A stretch of DNA of 42,147 nucleotides from a virus. The notes under the pieces were generated by a model that saw only the letters and a program-made list of their open reading frames with translations, was not told the origin of the DNA and did not search any database. Positions 6,253-15,050 of the stretch are shown one piece after another. A program made the position numbers and the translations under genes. Within the stretch, counting starts at the first letter, position 1, and every line of letters begins with the position of its first letter. The DNA lies in IMG/VR virus record IMGVR_UViG_3300017605_000345, positions 1 to 42,147 of that record; one strand, given 5' to 3'.

Positions 6253-7554
6253 ATGGCCACTGTAGGTTACGACACGGATAATATTTGGCACAGTCGTCCT
6301 TTCTCTTTTTGGGGTGATAGTCGGACTGTGCAAAATTGGGTTTCCGATACCACAACGGATCAGGTTCGTTGCGGGAGTCCGTATTTTTGGCTTGAAGCCC
6401 TGACACGCCGTATGCGTCTCTCCAAATTATATGGCTTTGGTGTGAGCGGGGACGGAACCTACCAATTACTTCGCCGTTTGGTAGATAACGTCCCCAACTC
6501 CAAAGGAATACGCCCGGCCGATGTCCCACCCTCTTATGCTTTCATCTTACTCGGTACTAACGATGTCTCGGGAAGTCTGGCGGTAGCCAATTTCATCATT
6601 AACTATGAAGTTATACTTGAGTGGTTTTTGCGACGAGGGCACATTCCAATCATTATCGCTGAGTGGCCGCGCGGGGATAGTGACAGCGGAACATTAACAA
6701 CCGCCGGGCAGCTAAAAATGCTAGCTTGGTGTGACTACCTGCGCGGACTGAACTCAAGAGAAAACATCTTCGTCGCCGACCCCTGGGTCTACGTGATGGA
6801 TAAAGCACGAACAGACCTTCGTCCCCTAGAAGGGATTCTGCAAGACGATGGGCTTCACAACAACCCCCCTATGGGAGTTGCTACAGCCCTGTCTCTAAAC
6901 TCAATCATCGTTAACGAATTGCGGCTTCCCTACATAGAACTCTCTCCCAGCTGCAATGGAGACCAATACAATTCAACTTCCTTCCTTCGTGGGTGTATCA
7001 ACACCAATCCTATGCTTGTGCAGGGGGCGGGCGGAATTTTGGGTGCAAATGCTTCCGGGCTAGCCCCAGAAGGCTACACACTCGAAACAACCAATGCGGG
7101 TCTTTTAGTCGCCGGCAGTTTCACAACCACAGTTTTCGAGGGAAGAACAACGCCCTGTTTTCGCATGACAATCTCGGGGACTCCTTCAATAGATTCTGCC
7201 GTAGCGCGCCTTGTACAAACAGGACTTAAATCCAAAATGCCTGTAGGAATCTCTTATTTTGGCGGAATGGAGGCCGTAATTGCAGAAAACCATACAAATC
7301 TTTACGGGCCGACTGTCAATCTCGACACAGGGAACACGGATACTCAAATTATCGCTGGTGTAATGATGACAACTTTCAGGCCATTTCCTTCGGGTTTTGC
7401 GCCCAAATTAGACATCAGGCCATTGACTCCCGATAATATTCTGGCTGATGACGTGACTTCTGTTTCGGCTAAATTCGAAATATGCGCAGGGAAGCCAGGA
7501 GTCGCAGCCAGCATTGTAGTTGATTTCATCAGTGCTTTTGTCCGTAGAACCTAA
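6253..7554 (+). CDS. SGNH/GDSL-type esterase, probable tail-spike or receptor-modifying enzyme
   Basis: Residues 1-225 carry the four SGNH blocks: GDS (21-23, nucleophile Ser23), Gly66 in GFGVSGDG, GTND (101-104), and DGLH (199-202, catalytic Asp199 and His202). SGNH hydrolases in phages de-acetylate or de-esterify surface polysaccharide. The C-terminal 200 residues are beta-rich and Thr/Gly-rich, suiting a trimerising or carbohydrate-binding part. It lies between terminase and portal, an unusual place, and its DNA is clearly more AT-rich than its neighbours (frequent TTA, ATA, AAT). That suggests recent acquisition. Whether it is in the virion is inference. Confidence 0.75.
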   Translation: MATVGYDTDNIWHSRPFSFWGDSRTVQNWVSDTTTDQVRCGSPYFWLEALTRRMRLSKLYGFGVSGDGTYQLLRRLVDNVPNSKGIRPADVPPSYAFILLGTNDVSGSLAVANFIINYEVILEWFLRRGHIPIIIAEWPRGDSDSGTLTTAGQLKMLAWCDYLRGLNSRENIFVADPWVYVMDKARTDLRPLEGILQDDGLHNNPPMGVATALSLNSIIVNELRLPYIELSPSCNGDQYNSTSFLRGCINTNPMLVQGAGGILGANASGLAPEGYTLETTNAGLLVAGSFTTTVFEGRTTPCFRMTISGTPSIDSAVARLVQTGLKSKMPVGISYFGGMEAVIAENHTNLYGPTVNLDTGNTDTQIIAGVMMTTFRPFPSGFAPKLDIRPLTPDNILADDVTSVSAKFEICAGKPGVAASIVVDFISAFVRRT

Positions 7555-7571
7555 CAAAAGAGAGGCATATC

Positions 7572-7853
7572 ATGCAACGTGACTATAAAGCCGAAATCCC
7601 GCTCGGCTACCAGCAAATTACCTCGATTGCTGCGGCTACAGCGCTGACCGTCCCGGCCGGGACTTCCTTAGTGCTCATTTCCCCAGAAGCGCAAGCTGTC
7701 CGGTGGCGCGACGATGGCGTCAACCCGACCGCTACTATCGGTTACCCTTTGGCTGTCGGCTCCGAACTCGCCTACTCCGCCGCCAATATCGCGGCCCTCC
7801 GTTTCATCGAGCAAGTGGGGGGCGGCATCCTTAATGTCGTCTACTACGGTTGA
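7572..7853 (+). CDS. small putative structural protein, 93 aa
   Basis: A short beta-rich protein with repeated small residues (TVPAGTSLVLISPEAQAVRWRDDG ending in LNVVYYG). Such proteins are frequent next to tail-fibre or head genes in phages and often have a jelly-roll-like or decoration role. GAGGCA precedes the start. Its stop overlaps the next start region by 4 nt. No enzyme motif. Assigned as structural from context. Confidence 0.65.
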   Translation: MQRDYKAEIPLGYQQITSIAAATALTVPAGTSLVLISPEAQAVRWRDDGVNPTATIGYPLAVGSELAYSAANIAALRFIEQVGGGILNVVYYG

Positions 7854-8785
7854 AAGGGCGGCGTAAGGGGCTCAATGCGCAGGGACGCTCAATGGCCTTT
7901 GGCGGACATGCGATGGGCACTAAGCGCCAGCTTATTGGGCCGCCAGCAACAGGGCTCTTGGATATCTATTCCGGGGCTCTTTTTGCATTCTCCACCGGCA
8001 GGCGTTTACGCGATGCCTACGCAGGGGCTCTTTTCCGCGTTCGCCGCTCTAGCGACAACGCAGAGCAGGACATCGGATTTAATTCCGGCACGGGTCTCGT
8101 CGATACGGCAGCTTTAACTTCCTTCGTCGGTGCCAATAGCGGCTTTATCGCCACTCTCTACGACCAATCGCTTAACGTTCGGGATGCTATCCAGGCCACG
8201 GCGGCCAACCAGCCTGCAATTGTCGTAGCCGGTGTTGTACAGACGATGGGTACGAACGCTCGCCCGGCCCCCCTCTGGGACGATACGGACGACTTAATGT
8301 CGACTGGAACCTTCACTATCGGGTCCGACGAGTGTTTAGCCTATTGGGCCTGCAGAAACAACTCCCATGCCACTTACGGCACAATCTTCCAATACGGCGA
8401 CGGAGCCAACGGCTCCGGTGAATTTACCGTCAATTCACCGGAAGGTGATGCCATCGATGCGGTAGGTTTCTATAACAACAGCGCCTCCGTCACCACACGC
8501 GCTATAGCGGCGGCTCCTCTTACCTATTTAGGGCGTGTCCGAGGTAAATTGACATCCGGCTCTACGCTCCGCAACATACGTGTCAGTAAAAGTGCCGAAT
8601 CAACAGGCACTACAACATCGGCGGCTAACTACGGAACTGCCAAAGCCCTCCGCATCGGCAATCGTTCCGACCTCATCACGCCTTATGCCGGCACCATCGG
8701 CGAGCTTATTCTCTTCAACACCATCGCAAGGGCTGCAACGGATGGCATCGACGATAATATGATGACCTTCTGGGGGATTACATGA
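7850..8785 (+). CDS. tail-associated protein with arabinofuranosidase-B/lectin-like domain
   Basis: Residues about 35-130 contain the pattern LRDAYAGALFRVRRSSDNAEQD, then FNSGTGLVDTAALTSFVG, TLYDQS and a run ending NQPAIVVAG. This is the signature of a concanavalin-like domain, often annotated as arabinofuranosidase B-like, that recurs in phage tail proteins. The rest is a beta-rich lectin-type fold. Its likely role is binding or cleaving host surface glycan. The frame begins at a TTG (7850) coupled to the previous stop; an ATG at 7892 (MAFGG) is an equally plausible start and would remove 14 residues. Confidence 0.65.
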   Translation: MKGRRKGLNAQGRSMAFGGHAMGTKRQLIGPPATGLLDIYSGALFAFSTGRRLRDAYAGALFRVRRSSDNAEQDIGFNSGTGLVDTAALTSFVGANSGFIATLYDQSLNVRDAIQATAANQPAIVVAGVVQTMGTNARPAPLWDDTDDLMSTGTFTIGSDECLAYWACRNNSHATYGTIFQYGDGANGSGEFTVNSPEGDAIDAVGFYNNSASVTTRAIAAAPLTYLGRVRGKLTSGSTLRNIRVSKSAESTGTTTSAANYGTAKALRIGNRSDLITPYAGTIGELILFNTIARAATDGIDDNMMTFWGIT

Positions 8786-9015
8786 AATTCATATCCTACC
8801 CTACGCAAGCTGCTGCTATTGCGCGCAGCAGAGCTGAGGCGCAGACCCGCAAATGCGGACCCGTTACCACCCATTGGTGGGATGTTGTGGAAGGAGCCGC
8901 GGGAGACTTCGCTATCCGTATCCCTGAAAAGGCTAGCGAAGAGGTTAATCTCACAACAGCCGAGAAAGGCCGTTTAGCTACCACCTTCAATCGCAAAGCG
9001 CCGGAGGCACCATAA
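8782..9015 (+). CDS. hypothetical small protein, 77 aa
   Basis: A small protein between two tail-type genes, with start and stop overlapping both neighbours (ATGA at 8782; shared base at 9015). Residues 23-50 contain TRKCGPVTTHWWDVVEGAAGDFAIRI, a compact beta segment. The C-terminus is lysine-rich. Comparable small proteins occur beside phage fibre genes, where chaperone or fibre-connector roles have been proposed; here that is only inference. Confidence 0.6.
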   Translation: MKFISYPTQAAAIARSRAEAQTRKCGPVTTHWWDVVEGAAGDFAIRIPEKASEEVNLTTAEKGRLATTFNRKAPEAP

Positions 9016-11966
9016 TGTACGTCGCCGGTATTAACGTAAACGATTTCTCTAATCCAGGGGAGCAGCCCAAAGCCAAATTTGGCACAGTTGTTACTGTTGT
9101 CGACAATGATGGCTTTACCAAAAGCTATCAGTATGCCTCTGTAACTCAAGGAGGCGTGGTGCTCGGGAATGTCTGCCTGATGTCCTCGGGGGGCTCTGCA
9201 CGCAACCTGACGGTGGGGCGTGCTGCGACAGGATTGGGGGATTCGACCAGGGTGGCCGTTGCAGCAGCGACCATCCCTAATGGGGGTTCTGGCTGGTTCC
9301 AGGTCTACGGTAATTGCAAGATCGCGGTAGATGGCCCAACCCCGGCCGGTACGCGTCTCTTTGCTACTGTCGTCGATGGTCTCGTCGGCAACGAAGTGAC
9401 GGCTTCCTTTATCCAAAACCTTGTCACCACTTCCAGTACAGGGGCAGCCGCTACTGTCTCCGGCTTTATTAACTGGGCTTCCACTGTCACTTCGACAGGA
9501 GACGGCACGCAAGGCCCAGTAGGTTCGCAAGGCCCTTCGGGAGCCGATGGCGCTACAGGCCCTGCCGGTAGCTCAGCCTACCAGCTTGCCGTGGCCAATG
9601 GCTTTACGGGAACATTGGCCGAATGGCTTGATAGTCTTGTCGGCCCTCAAGGGCCGGCTGGTTCCCCTGGTGGCCTGGATGCCTACGAGATCGCCGTTGC
9701 CAATGGCTTTAGCGGCACAGAAGTGGAATGGCTAGAATCCTTAATTGGACCCCAAGGCCCCGCAGGTCCGCCTGGCTCTGGCGGCTCAGGGGCAGATCCC
9801 TCCAGCGACCGTTGGATGGACGACTTCGGGGCCATTGGTGATGGTGCAAGCCACCCACTTTCGGCCTCCTACGCCTCCCTGGCCTTAGCGCAAGTCGATT
9901 TCCCTTACGCTACCAGCCTAACCCAAGAGAAGGACTACTGTGCCTTCTTGACAGCCCTTTATGGCGCTACTCCGGGCGGAAATAGTAATATCGTCACAGT
10001 GCGGATGCGCCGTTACAAGTTCTACTATTTCGGCGAGAGCACTATCGATCCAACTCGTCGTGTCCGTCTTGTCGGCTACGGACAGTCCGTCAACTCCATT
10101 ACCTTCAAGAGGTTCGGTCCTGGCGGGCTTGGAGTTCCCGCTATTTGGGTCCACAACTCCAGCGCCAATGAATCCGAGTTCTGGGACTTCACCGTTACAG
10201 GGGACGGCTCGGGAGCCCGTTGGACCGGCGGCACTATATTCGAGTATAATGCCGCCCACAACATGCTCTTGATGAACGATGGCGTTAACGGAACATCCAA
10301 TAAATCTTTCGAGGCTCGCCCATATATTGCGCCTCGCGGCGATGTAATCGACGTCAAGTTTACGACCGGGTCAAAAAATCCCTACGGCCTTCCCAAGGAC
10401 ATCATCAGCATTGCCGGCAACCCGATGGCCTTTACGCCGAATGAGCAGCTGACGGTTATCCGGGGTGGTGTTCCAACACCATTCTGTACAGTCTTCTACT
10501 GCTGTTTGAAGATTAACGCCATCCTTTGCACTGATGTTCTGACTCCGGGCGTGGTTGGGGAGACCATCACAGGAGCAACCAGCGGAGCGACGGCCCTATA
10601 CCTCCAGAAGAGCGACCAAGCGGGCCTTCACATGCTCCAGGTCGCAAGCGTCACCAGCACTGGCGGCATCGGCCTTGACGCCGGCAACTACCTAACCGAT
10701 ATCTACTCCCGTCAAATCTTCTGCGAAGAGGGCACCTTTGCGCACGGCGTGGAGTTTAACCAAGTTGCCTACGCTACCCGCATCAAGGTCCAGGGCTTCG
10801 CCGGGGACGGCTTCAAAATCACGGCAGGCTCCGAGGGACGCGAAGGCAATGCTAACCGCAGTTGGCTGCTCCGTTGCGTAGCTGTCAACAATGGCGGCAA
10901 CGGCTTCCACATTGCCGGCTCGGACGGCAACGTCTGCACGGCCATCGAATGTAACGCCATTAGCAACGGCGCCCTAGGCTTCAATGATCGCTCCTTTCTG
11001 GGCGGAACCTTCCAAGCCTGCCACATGTCTCTTAACCTTGTCGGCGGATACCACTCGGTCCGCAACTCTTCCTTTATTGGGTGCTATGTCGAAGGGGGGT
11101 ATGAGTCCTACCCTCATTTGAGGCCCGAAAACATCATCGACGGTGACGCCGTGACCATCAACGGTCAGACCGGCGTGCAGATGACAATGGGCGATTCTGG
11201 CGGCCTAAGGCTGACAGGTCGCGAGATTACCCACGGCTGCATCAAGGGGGTTGCCGGTACTACTGTCTCGCTTGGCTATGATGGGAACGACAATTATCTG
11301 ACTTCGGAGCCCTCCCTTCGCGTTTACTCCGGCCCCATGGAGTTCTTGAAGAAACGTTTCTCGGCGTCAGACTCCGGCGGGGCTTTCGCACAGGACTACG
11401 AGCCGGCTTTCCGTTTCAACGCGGCCTCTGAGCTTTGGTATCGGAACGGTTCGGGGGCACGGCTCTCGGCATCGGGTGGCAATAACAAGTTCCACGGAAG
11501 CTTCACGGTCGACGGATCGGGCGCCATCACTGGTGCAGAAGTCATCACCGAGGGTAGTGGCTACAGCCCCGTCTCGACCGTCATCAACATCGACAACACA
11601 GGGGGCTCAGGGGCCATCCTAAAGGCTATGGTCGGCCCCAAAGGTGGCATCATCAAAATCGTAGTCGTAGCGGGCGGCTCCGGCTACACTGGCTCCAGGG
11701 ACTGGAAGCCTGTGCTGCAGATGCACGGAACGGGCATTGCGGTTGGGGCTCAGTGGGCTGGTGGCGAATCTCAGATCACCTCCATTGGGCCGGATGCCAA
11801 CCACAATATCCGTATCATTCCGAAAGGCACTGGTCGGACCGTTTGCGTCAAACCGTCCGTAACAAACGTCGACAACTACGCCGACGACGCGGCGGCTGCT
11901 GCCGGGGGAGTCCCTGTCGGTGGCCTCTATCACACATCAGGCGTACTCAAAGTGAGGTTAGTATGA
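9015..11966 (+). CDS. large tail spike/fibre with collagen-like linker and beta-helix
   Basis: A 983-aa receptor-binding protein. Residues 1-155 form a virion-anchor domain related to the product of 17095-17592. Residues about 161-262 are collagen-like (GPQGPAG runs) with two copies of an A-Y-x-x-AVANGF unit. From about 275 a right-handed beta-helix begins (DDFGAIGDG motif), with rungs such as CVAVNNGGNGFHIAGSDGN around 615-690, typical of pectate-lyase-like depolymerase spikes. The C-terminal part has GSGY repeats (GSGYSP, GSGYTG) and a trimerisation-type tail. It probably binds and degrades capsule or LPS. Catalytic residues cannot be assigned by eye. Confidence 0.85.
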   Translation: MYVAGINVNDFSNPGEQPKAKFGTVVTVVDNDGFTKSYQYASVTQGGVVLGNVCLMSSGGSARNLTVGRAATGLGDSTRVAVAAATIPNGGSGWFQVYGNCKIAVDGPTPAGTRLFATVVDGLVGNEVTASFIQNLVTTSSTGAAATVSGFINWASTVTSTGDGTQGPVGSQGPSGADGATGPAGSSAYQLAVANGFTGTLAEWLDSLVGPQGPAGSPGGLDAYEIAVANGFSGTEVEWLESLIGPQGPAGPPGSGGSGADPSSDRWMDDFGAIGDGASHPLSASYASLALAQVDFPYATSLTQEKDYCAFLTALYGATPGGNSNIVTVRMRRYKFYYFGESTIDPTRRVRLVGYGQSVNSITFKRFGPGGLGVPAIWVHNSSANESEFWDFTVTGDGSGARWTGGTIFEYNAAHNMLLMNDGVNGTSNKSFEARPYIAPRGDVIDVKFTTGSKNPYGLPKDIISIAGNPMAFTPNEQLTVIRGGVPTPFCTVFYCCLKINAILCTDVLTPGVVGETITGATSGATALYLQKSDQAGLHMLQVASVTSTGGIGLDAGNYLTDIYSRQIFCEEGTFAHGVEFNQVAYATRIKVQGFAGDGFKITAGSEGREGNANRSWLLRCVAVNNGGNGFHIAGSDGNVCTAIECNAISNGALGFNDRSFLGGTFQACHMSLNLVGGYHSVRNSSFIGCYVEGGYESYPHLRPENIIDGDAVTINGQTGVQMTMGDSGGLRLTGREITHGCIKGVAGTTVSLGYDGNDNYLTSEPSLRVYSGPMEFLKKRFSASDSGGAFAQDYEPAFRFNAASELWYRNGSGARLSASGGNNKFHGSFTVDGSGAITGAEVITEGSGYSPVSTVINIDNTGGSGAILKAMVGPKGGIIKIVVVAGGSGYTGSRDWKPVLQMHGTGIAVGAQWAGGESQITSIGPDANHNIRIIPKGTGRTVCVKPSVTNVDNYADDAAAAAGGVPVGGLYHTSGVLKVRLV
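9576..9767 (+). repeat. duplicated AVANGF/GPQGPAG module in tail spike
   Basis: Two 29-codon units (9576-9662 and 9681-9767; period 105 nt) each encode AY[QE][LI]AVANGF[TS]GT..EWL[DE]SL[VI]GPQGPAG. The protein match is strong while third positions have drifted, so the duplication is not recent. The units lie in the flexible collagen-like linker between anchor and beta-helix. Such modules are common recombination points for exchange of receptor-binding ends. Confidence 0.8.
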
Positions 11967-12127
11967 ACAGCGTTATCGTCAACATGATTCTGAGCGGGCT
12001 TAGCTCGACCGTCATCAAAGAGGTCTTTCTCGCCCTGGCGCAACACTATGTCGAGAAGACCACCAACACCTTTGACGACGAACTTCTGAAAGCCGTTAAG
12101 AAAGCCCTCGAAGACGAAGGCAAATAA
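11963..12127 (+). CDS. small helical protein, 54 aa
   Basis: The start at 11963 (MNSVIVNMIL) overlaps the spike stop in an ATGA. The protein has a hydrophobic N-terminal helix (residues 3-30) and a charged C-terminal helix (DDELLKAVKKALEDEGK). Small two-helix proteins at this place could be spike assembly factors or holin-like peptides. The hydrophobic stretch contains Ser and Lys and is not a convincing membrane span. Function unknown. Confidence 0.6.
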   Translation: MNSVIVNMILSGLSSTVIKEVFLALAQHYVEKTTNTFDDELLKAVKKALEDEGK

Positions 12128-12154
12128 TTCCGCTACTTAATCAAGGGGCACAAG

Positions 12155-14482
12155 ATGGCCAAGTCCGAACCAGTAGGGCAACAAAAGGGAGAATCCAAAG
12201 TTGAGCACTGGCTCAAGGAGGTAGATGCGGCCGTCAAGCGGGAAGAGCCCTATCGTAAGAACGCATGGGAGGGCATCAAGCTCTATGAAGCCGAAAACTG
12301 CAACCAGACGCATTTTAATATTCTCTACTCCAACACTGAGGTTCTTCTTCCGGCACTCTACTCGGCGACTCCAAGACCAGTTGTACAACGCCGGTATAAG
12401 GACGAAGACCCGGCCGGAGCGGCTGTCGCTAAGCTGGGCGTTAGGACTCTGGAATTCCTGGTCGACGAGGGCGCGCAACCTTACACGTCATTTGACAACC
12501 TTATGCAAAAGGCTACTCTCAGTGGCCTTGTGGCTGGGCGTGGGATCACCCGCTTCAAATACGACGCATACATTGTCGGGGCTGAGGAAGATGGCGATGA
12601 TGAGACCGAAACGACCGACCACGAAGCCGAAGAGGGGAAGGTTCTTCCAGGAACTACCGAGGAAGAGCTGACCAAGGGTGGTCGAGTCGCCTGGGAGACC
12701 GTGTGCGGCGAAATCATCCCCTGGAATCGCATCGTCTATCCCTATGCTACTTCCTGGTGCGAGCTTCCCTGGTTATGTTTCAAACATCCTATGACGGCCA
12801 AGGAATTGGTCGATAACTTCGGTGCGTTGGGCGGCAAGATCAAAGTCTCGGCGCTCGGTATGCGCGATAAAGAGGAGGAAATGAGCGAGGACTCAGCAGG
12901 CCCCAGCATGACGGCCTCCGAAGCTATGCGCAACGGCTGGCAAGGCGAGGGTCCGGTCGGAGCTTGGGTCTACGAGATTTGGGACAAGGTAGCGAAGAGG
13001 GTTATCTTTATCAGCCCTGGACTGCCGGATGAGACCCTGAGGGATATCCCGGACCCGTTGGGCCTGGAGGCTTTCTTTCCGTGCGAGCAGCCCCTTACCT
13101 TCTTCGACCGGATCGACGACCTTACGCCGCAGACCCTCTACACCTTCTACCGTCAACAGGCCGAAGAGCTGGACCGTATCTCTTTCCGCATCAATCGCCT
13201 TCTGAGCGCCCTCAAGGCTCGCGGCATGTATGACTCGACCGTCGAAGGCTTCGACCAACTCATGGCGGCCGACGATAACGAACTCATCCCAGCCCAAAAC
13301 GTAGCCGCGCTTATAGAAGGAAAGACACTCGAAAATAGCGTCTGGTTCATGCCCATCGACCGCATCATGCAAGTGCTCCAGGGCCTCTACATTCAGCGGG
13401 ACCAGTGCAAGCAAGTCATCTACGAAATCACGGGCATATCGGACATCGTTCGGGGCGCTTCGGTGCCCTCCGAGACTCTCGGTGCGCAGCAGATTAAGGA
13501 GCAGTGGGGCAACATGCGGTTGCGCCGCTACCAGAAGAGGGTTCAACAATACTGCGCCGGCTGCATGCGCATCATGTTTGAGATTGCGGCTGCCAAGTTC
13601 TCCATCGACACCTTCAAGAGCATGACGGGACTCAACTTCCCGACAGCTCAAGAAAAGGCGGCTTTGGAGCAGCAGCAAGCTATGCAGCAGCAGCAAGCTT
13701 TGGCAATGGCAGCCCAAGCTCAGCAGCAGGGCCAGGAGGCTCCGGAAATGCCGGAGCCGGAGCCCATCCCGCCCTCCTGGGAAGAGATTGCGGACATAGC
13801 CAAGTCGGACCTGCGCCGCTCCTATCGTGTCTCTATCGAGACAAACTCGACAGTGGACCCGGAAGCTGTCGAAGACCAGAAGCACATTTCCGAGGTCATG
13901 AATGCCCTGAGCCAACTCATCATCGGCTCCCAGCCCTTGCTGGAGAACGGCAGCCTGCCTTTCGAGGCCTTCAAGGCCCTTCTGCTCACTGTCGTGCGGC
14001 GCTTCCGCTTCGGCACGGAACTAGAAGAGACAATCCGCTCGATGCAGGCGCCGCCCCAGAAGACAGGGGAAGCCGAACAAAAGGCGCAAGAGGAACTCGA
14101 CAAGCAGAAAAAGGACATGGAGTCGAAGGCGGCTCAGCAAGAGATCGCAGCCTACAAGCAACAACTCAAGATGGAAGCCGAGCAGGCTCAAATGAAGATG
14201 GAAATGGACTTCCAGAAAAAGGTCTTCGAGCTAGAGCAAAAGATGGCTCGCGAGGTCATGCGCCTAGAGCAGCAGGCACAGGCCCAAAAGCTCTCCGTCA
14301 TGGAGGCGGAGGCTAACCGCAACATGCAGGCTAAGGAAGCTATGCACGCAAACCAGATGGCCGAGACCATGCGCCAAAGGGAGTCTGAACAACAAGGGGA
14401 AGACATGGGAAGGGAAGTCAACCATCGTATGGAAGACATGGAGCGGGAGTCGGCTGCCGAAGCCGAGAAAGAGAAAGAATGA
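12155..14482 (+). CDS. portal protein (P22-like)
   Basis: The dodecameric channel at the unique capsid vertex through which DNA enters and leaves. At 775 aa it matches the size of P22-type portals. The N-terminal half contains typical portal segments (EPYRKNAWEGIKLYEAENCN, then NTEVLLPALYSATPRPVVQ). A conserved clip/stem region follows, and from about residue 495 a Gln/Glu-rich segment continues as a long coiled coil (555-775) that would form a barrel inside the head, as in P22. It lies upstream of scaffold and capsid genes. Confidence 0.88.
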   Translation: MAKSEPVGQQKGESKVEHWLKEVDAAVKREEPYRKNAWEGIKLYEAENCNQTHFNILYSNTEVLLPALYSATPRPVVQRRYKDEDPAGAAVAKLGVRTLEFLVDEGAQPYTSFDNLMQKATLSGLVAGRGITRFKYDAYIVGAEEDGDDETETTDHEAEEGKVLPGTTEEELTKGGRVAWETVCGEIIPWNRIVYPYATSWCELPWLCFKHPMTAKELVDNFGALGGKIKVSALGMRDKEEEMSEDSAGPSMTASEAMRNGWQGEGPVGAWVYEIWDKVAKRVIFISPGLPDETLRDIPDPLGLEAFFPCEQPLTFFDRIDDLTPQTLYTFYRQQAEELDRISFRINRLLSALKARGMYDSTVEGFDQLMAADDNELIPAQNVAALIEGKTLENSVWFMPIDRIMQVLQGLYIQRDQCKQVIYEITGISDIVRGASVPSETLGAQQIKEQWGNMRLRRYQKRVQQYCAGCMRIMFEIAAAKFSIDTFKSMTGLNFPTAQEKAALEQQQAMQQQQALAMAAQAQQQGQEAPEMPEPEPIPPSWEEIADIAKSDLRRSYRVSIETNSTVDPEAVEDQKHISEVMNALSQLIIGSQPLLENGSLPFEAFKALLLTVVRRFRFGTELEETIRSMQAPPQKTGEAEQKAQEELDKQKKDMESKAAQQEIAAYKQQLKMEAEQAQMKMEMDFQKKVFELEQKMAREVMRLEQQAQAQKLSVMEAEANRNMQAKEAMHANQMAETMRQRESEQQGEDMGREVNHRMEDMERESAAEAEKEKE

Positions 14483-14492
14483 ATCCCCATCT

Positions 14493-14644
14493 GCCCACTA
14501 ACGGACCGGCCGACGCTGTAGGAATACCCCTCCGAGGCCGCTTGTCAAGGGAGGAAGCGAGGGAGCGAAGCGACCGAGCGACCCTTGACAAGCAAGGCCG
14601 AGAGAGGGGTACGCCGGGCAGCGCCGGCCGGTCTGTTGGTGGGC
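14493..14644 (+). repeat. structured palindromic element B (after portal gene)
   Basis: A 152-nt palindrome centred on GCGAAGC at 14565-14571. GCCCAC (14493-14498) pairs with GTGGGC (14639-14644). Moving inward, stems of ACCGGCC/GGCCGGT and GCTTGTCAAGGG/CCCTTGACAAGC lead to the apex, where short GC or GG/CC steps alternate with opposed GA dinucleotides (GC-GA-GG-GA-GC-GAA-GC-GA-CC-GA-GC). It starts 10 nt after the portal stop and ends 22 nt before the next start, so it is the whole gap. Element D (38151-38319, minus strand) is a close relative with compensatory pair changes. Confidence 0.8.
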
Positions 14645-14666
14645 CTAGCACTTAGAGAGAACTATC

Positions 14667-15047
14667 ATGGCCGAGAGATTACCCTGCGATTGTCACCCCC
14701 GTTACATCACTCGTATCAATGGCCCGGCTCGCTGCTCCGTCTGCGGTTGCGCCCCTGTCCAATACACTCCTGCTTCGGCCCGCCACCAAATGGATGTCGA
14801 CTACGCCTGTCCTATCACTGGCAAGCCTATCCGTTCCCGCCGTGCCCACGAAGAAAACCTTCGCCTTCACGGCTGCCATGTCCTCGAAGCCGGCGAAAAG
14901 GAAGATGCAGCCCGCCGTGGCCGTGAAGCCGATGCTGAGTGCGATGCCCACCTCGATGCCACTATTGATTCCGTGATAGACTCCATGTCTGAGGACAAGA
15001 AGAACCAACTCATCCAAGAACTTTCCACTACTCTGCCCGAGGCCTAA
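14667..15047 (+). CDS. putative zinc-binding protein upstream of scaffold, 126 aa
   Basis: The N-terminal part has two Cys clusters (CDCHPRYI and CSVCGCAP, residues 7-28) followed by YACPITGKPIRSRRAHEENLR and a further HGC. This suggests one or two zinc sites. The C-terminal third is an acidic helix (SMSEDKKNQLIQELSTTLPEA). Similar small proteins lie before scaffold genes in other podovirus-like phages. A role in assembly or regulation is possible but unproven. AGAGAG precedes the ATG, just after element B. Confidence 0.7.
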   Translation: MAERLPCDCHPRYITRINGPARCSVCGCAPVQYTPASARHQMDVDYACPITGKPIRSRRAHEENLRLHGCHVLEAGEKEDAARRGREADAECDAHLDATIDSVIDSMSEDKKNQLIQELSTTLPEA

Positions 15048-15050
15048 ATC

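Noticed and set aside
12893-13915. 340-codon minus-strand open frame across the portal gene
   Set aside because: Antisense shadow of the portal coding sequence; Leu/His/Arg-rich composition typical of reverse frames.
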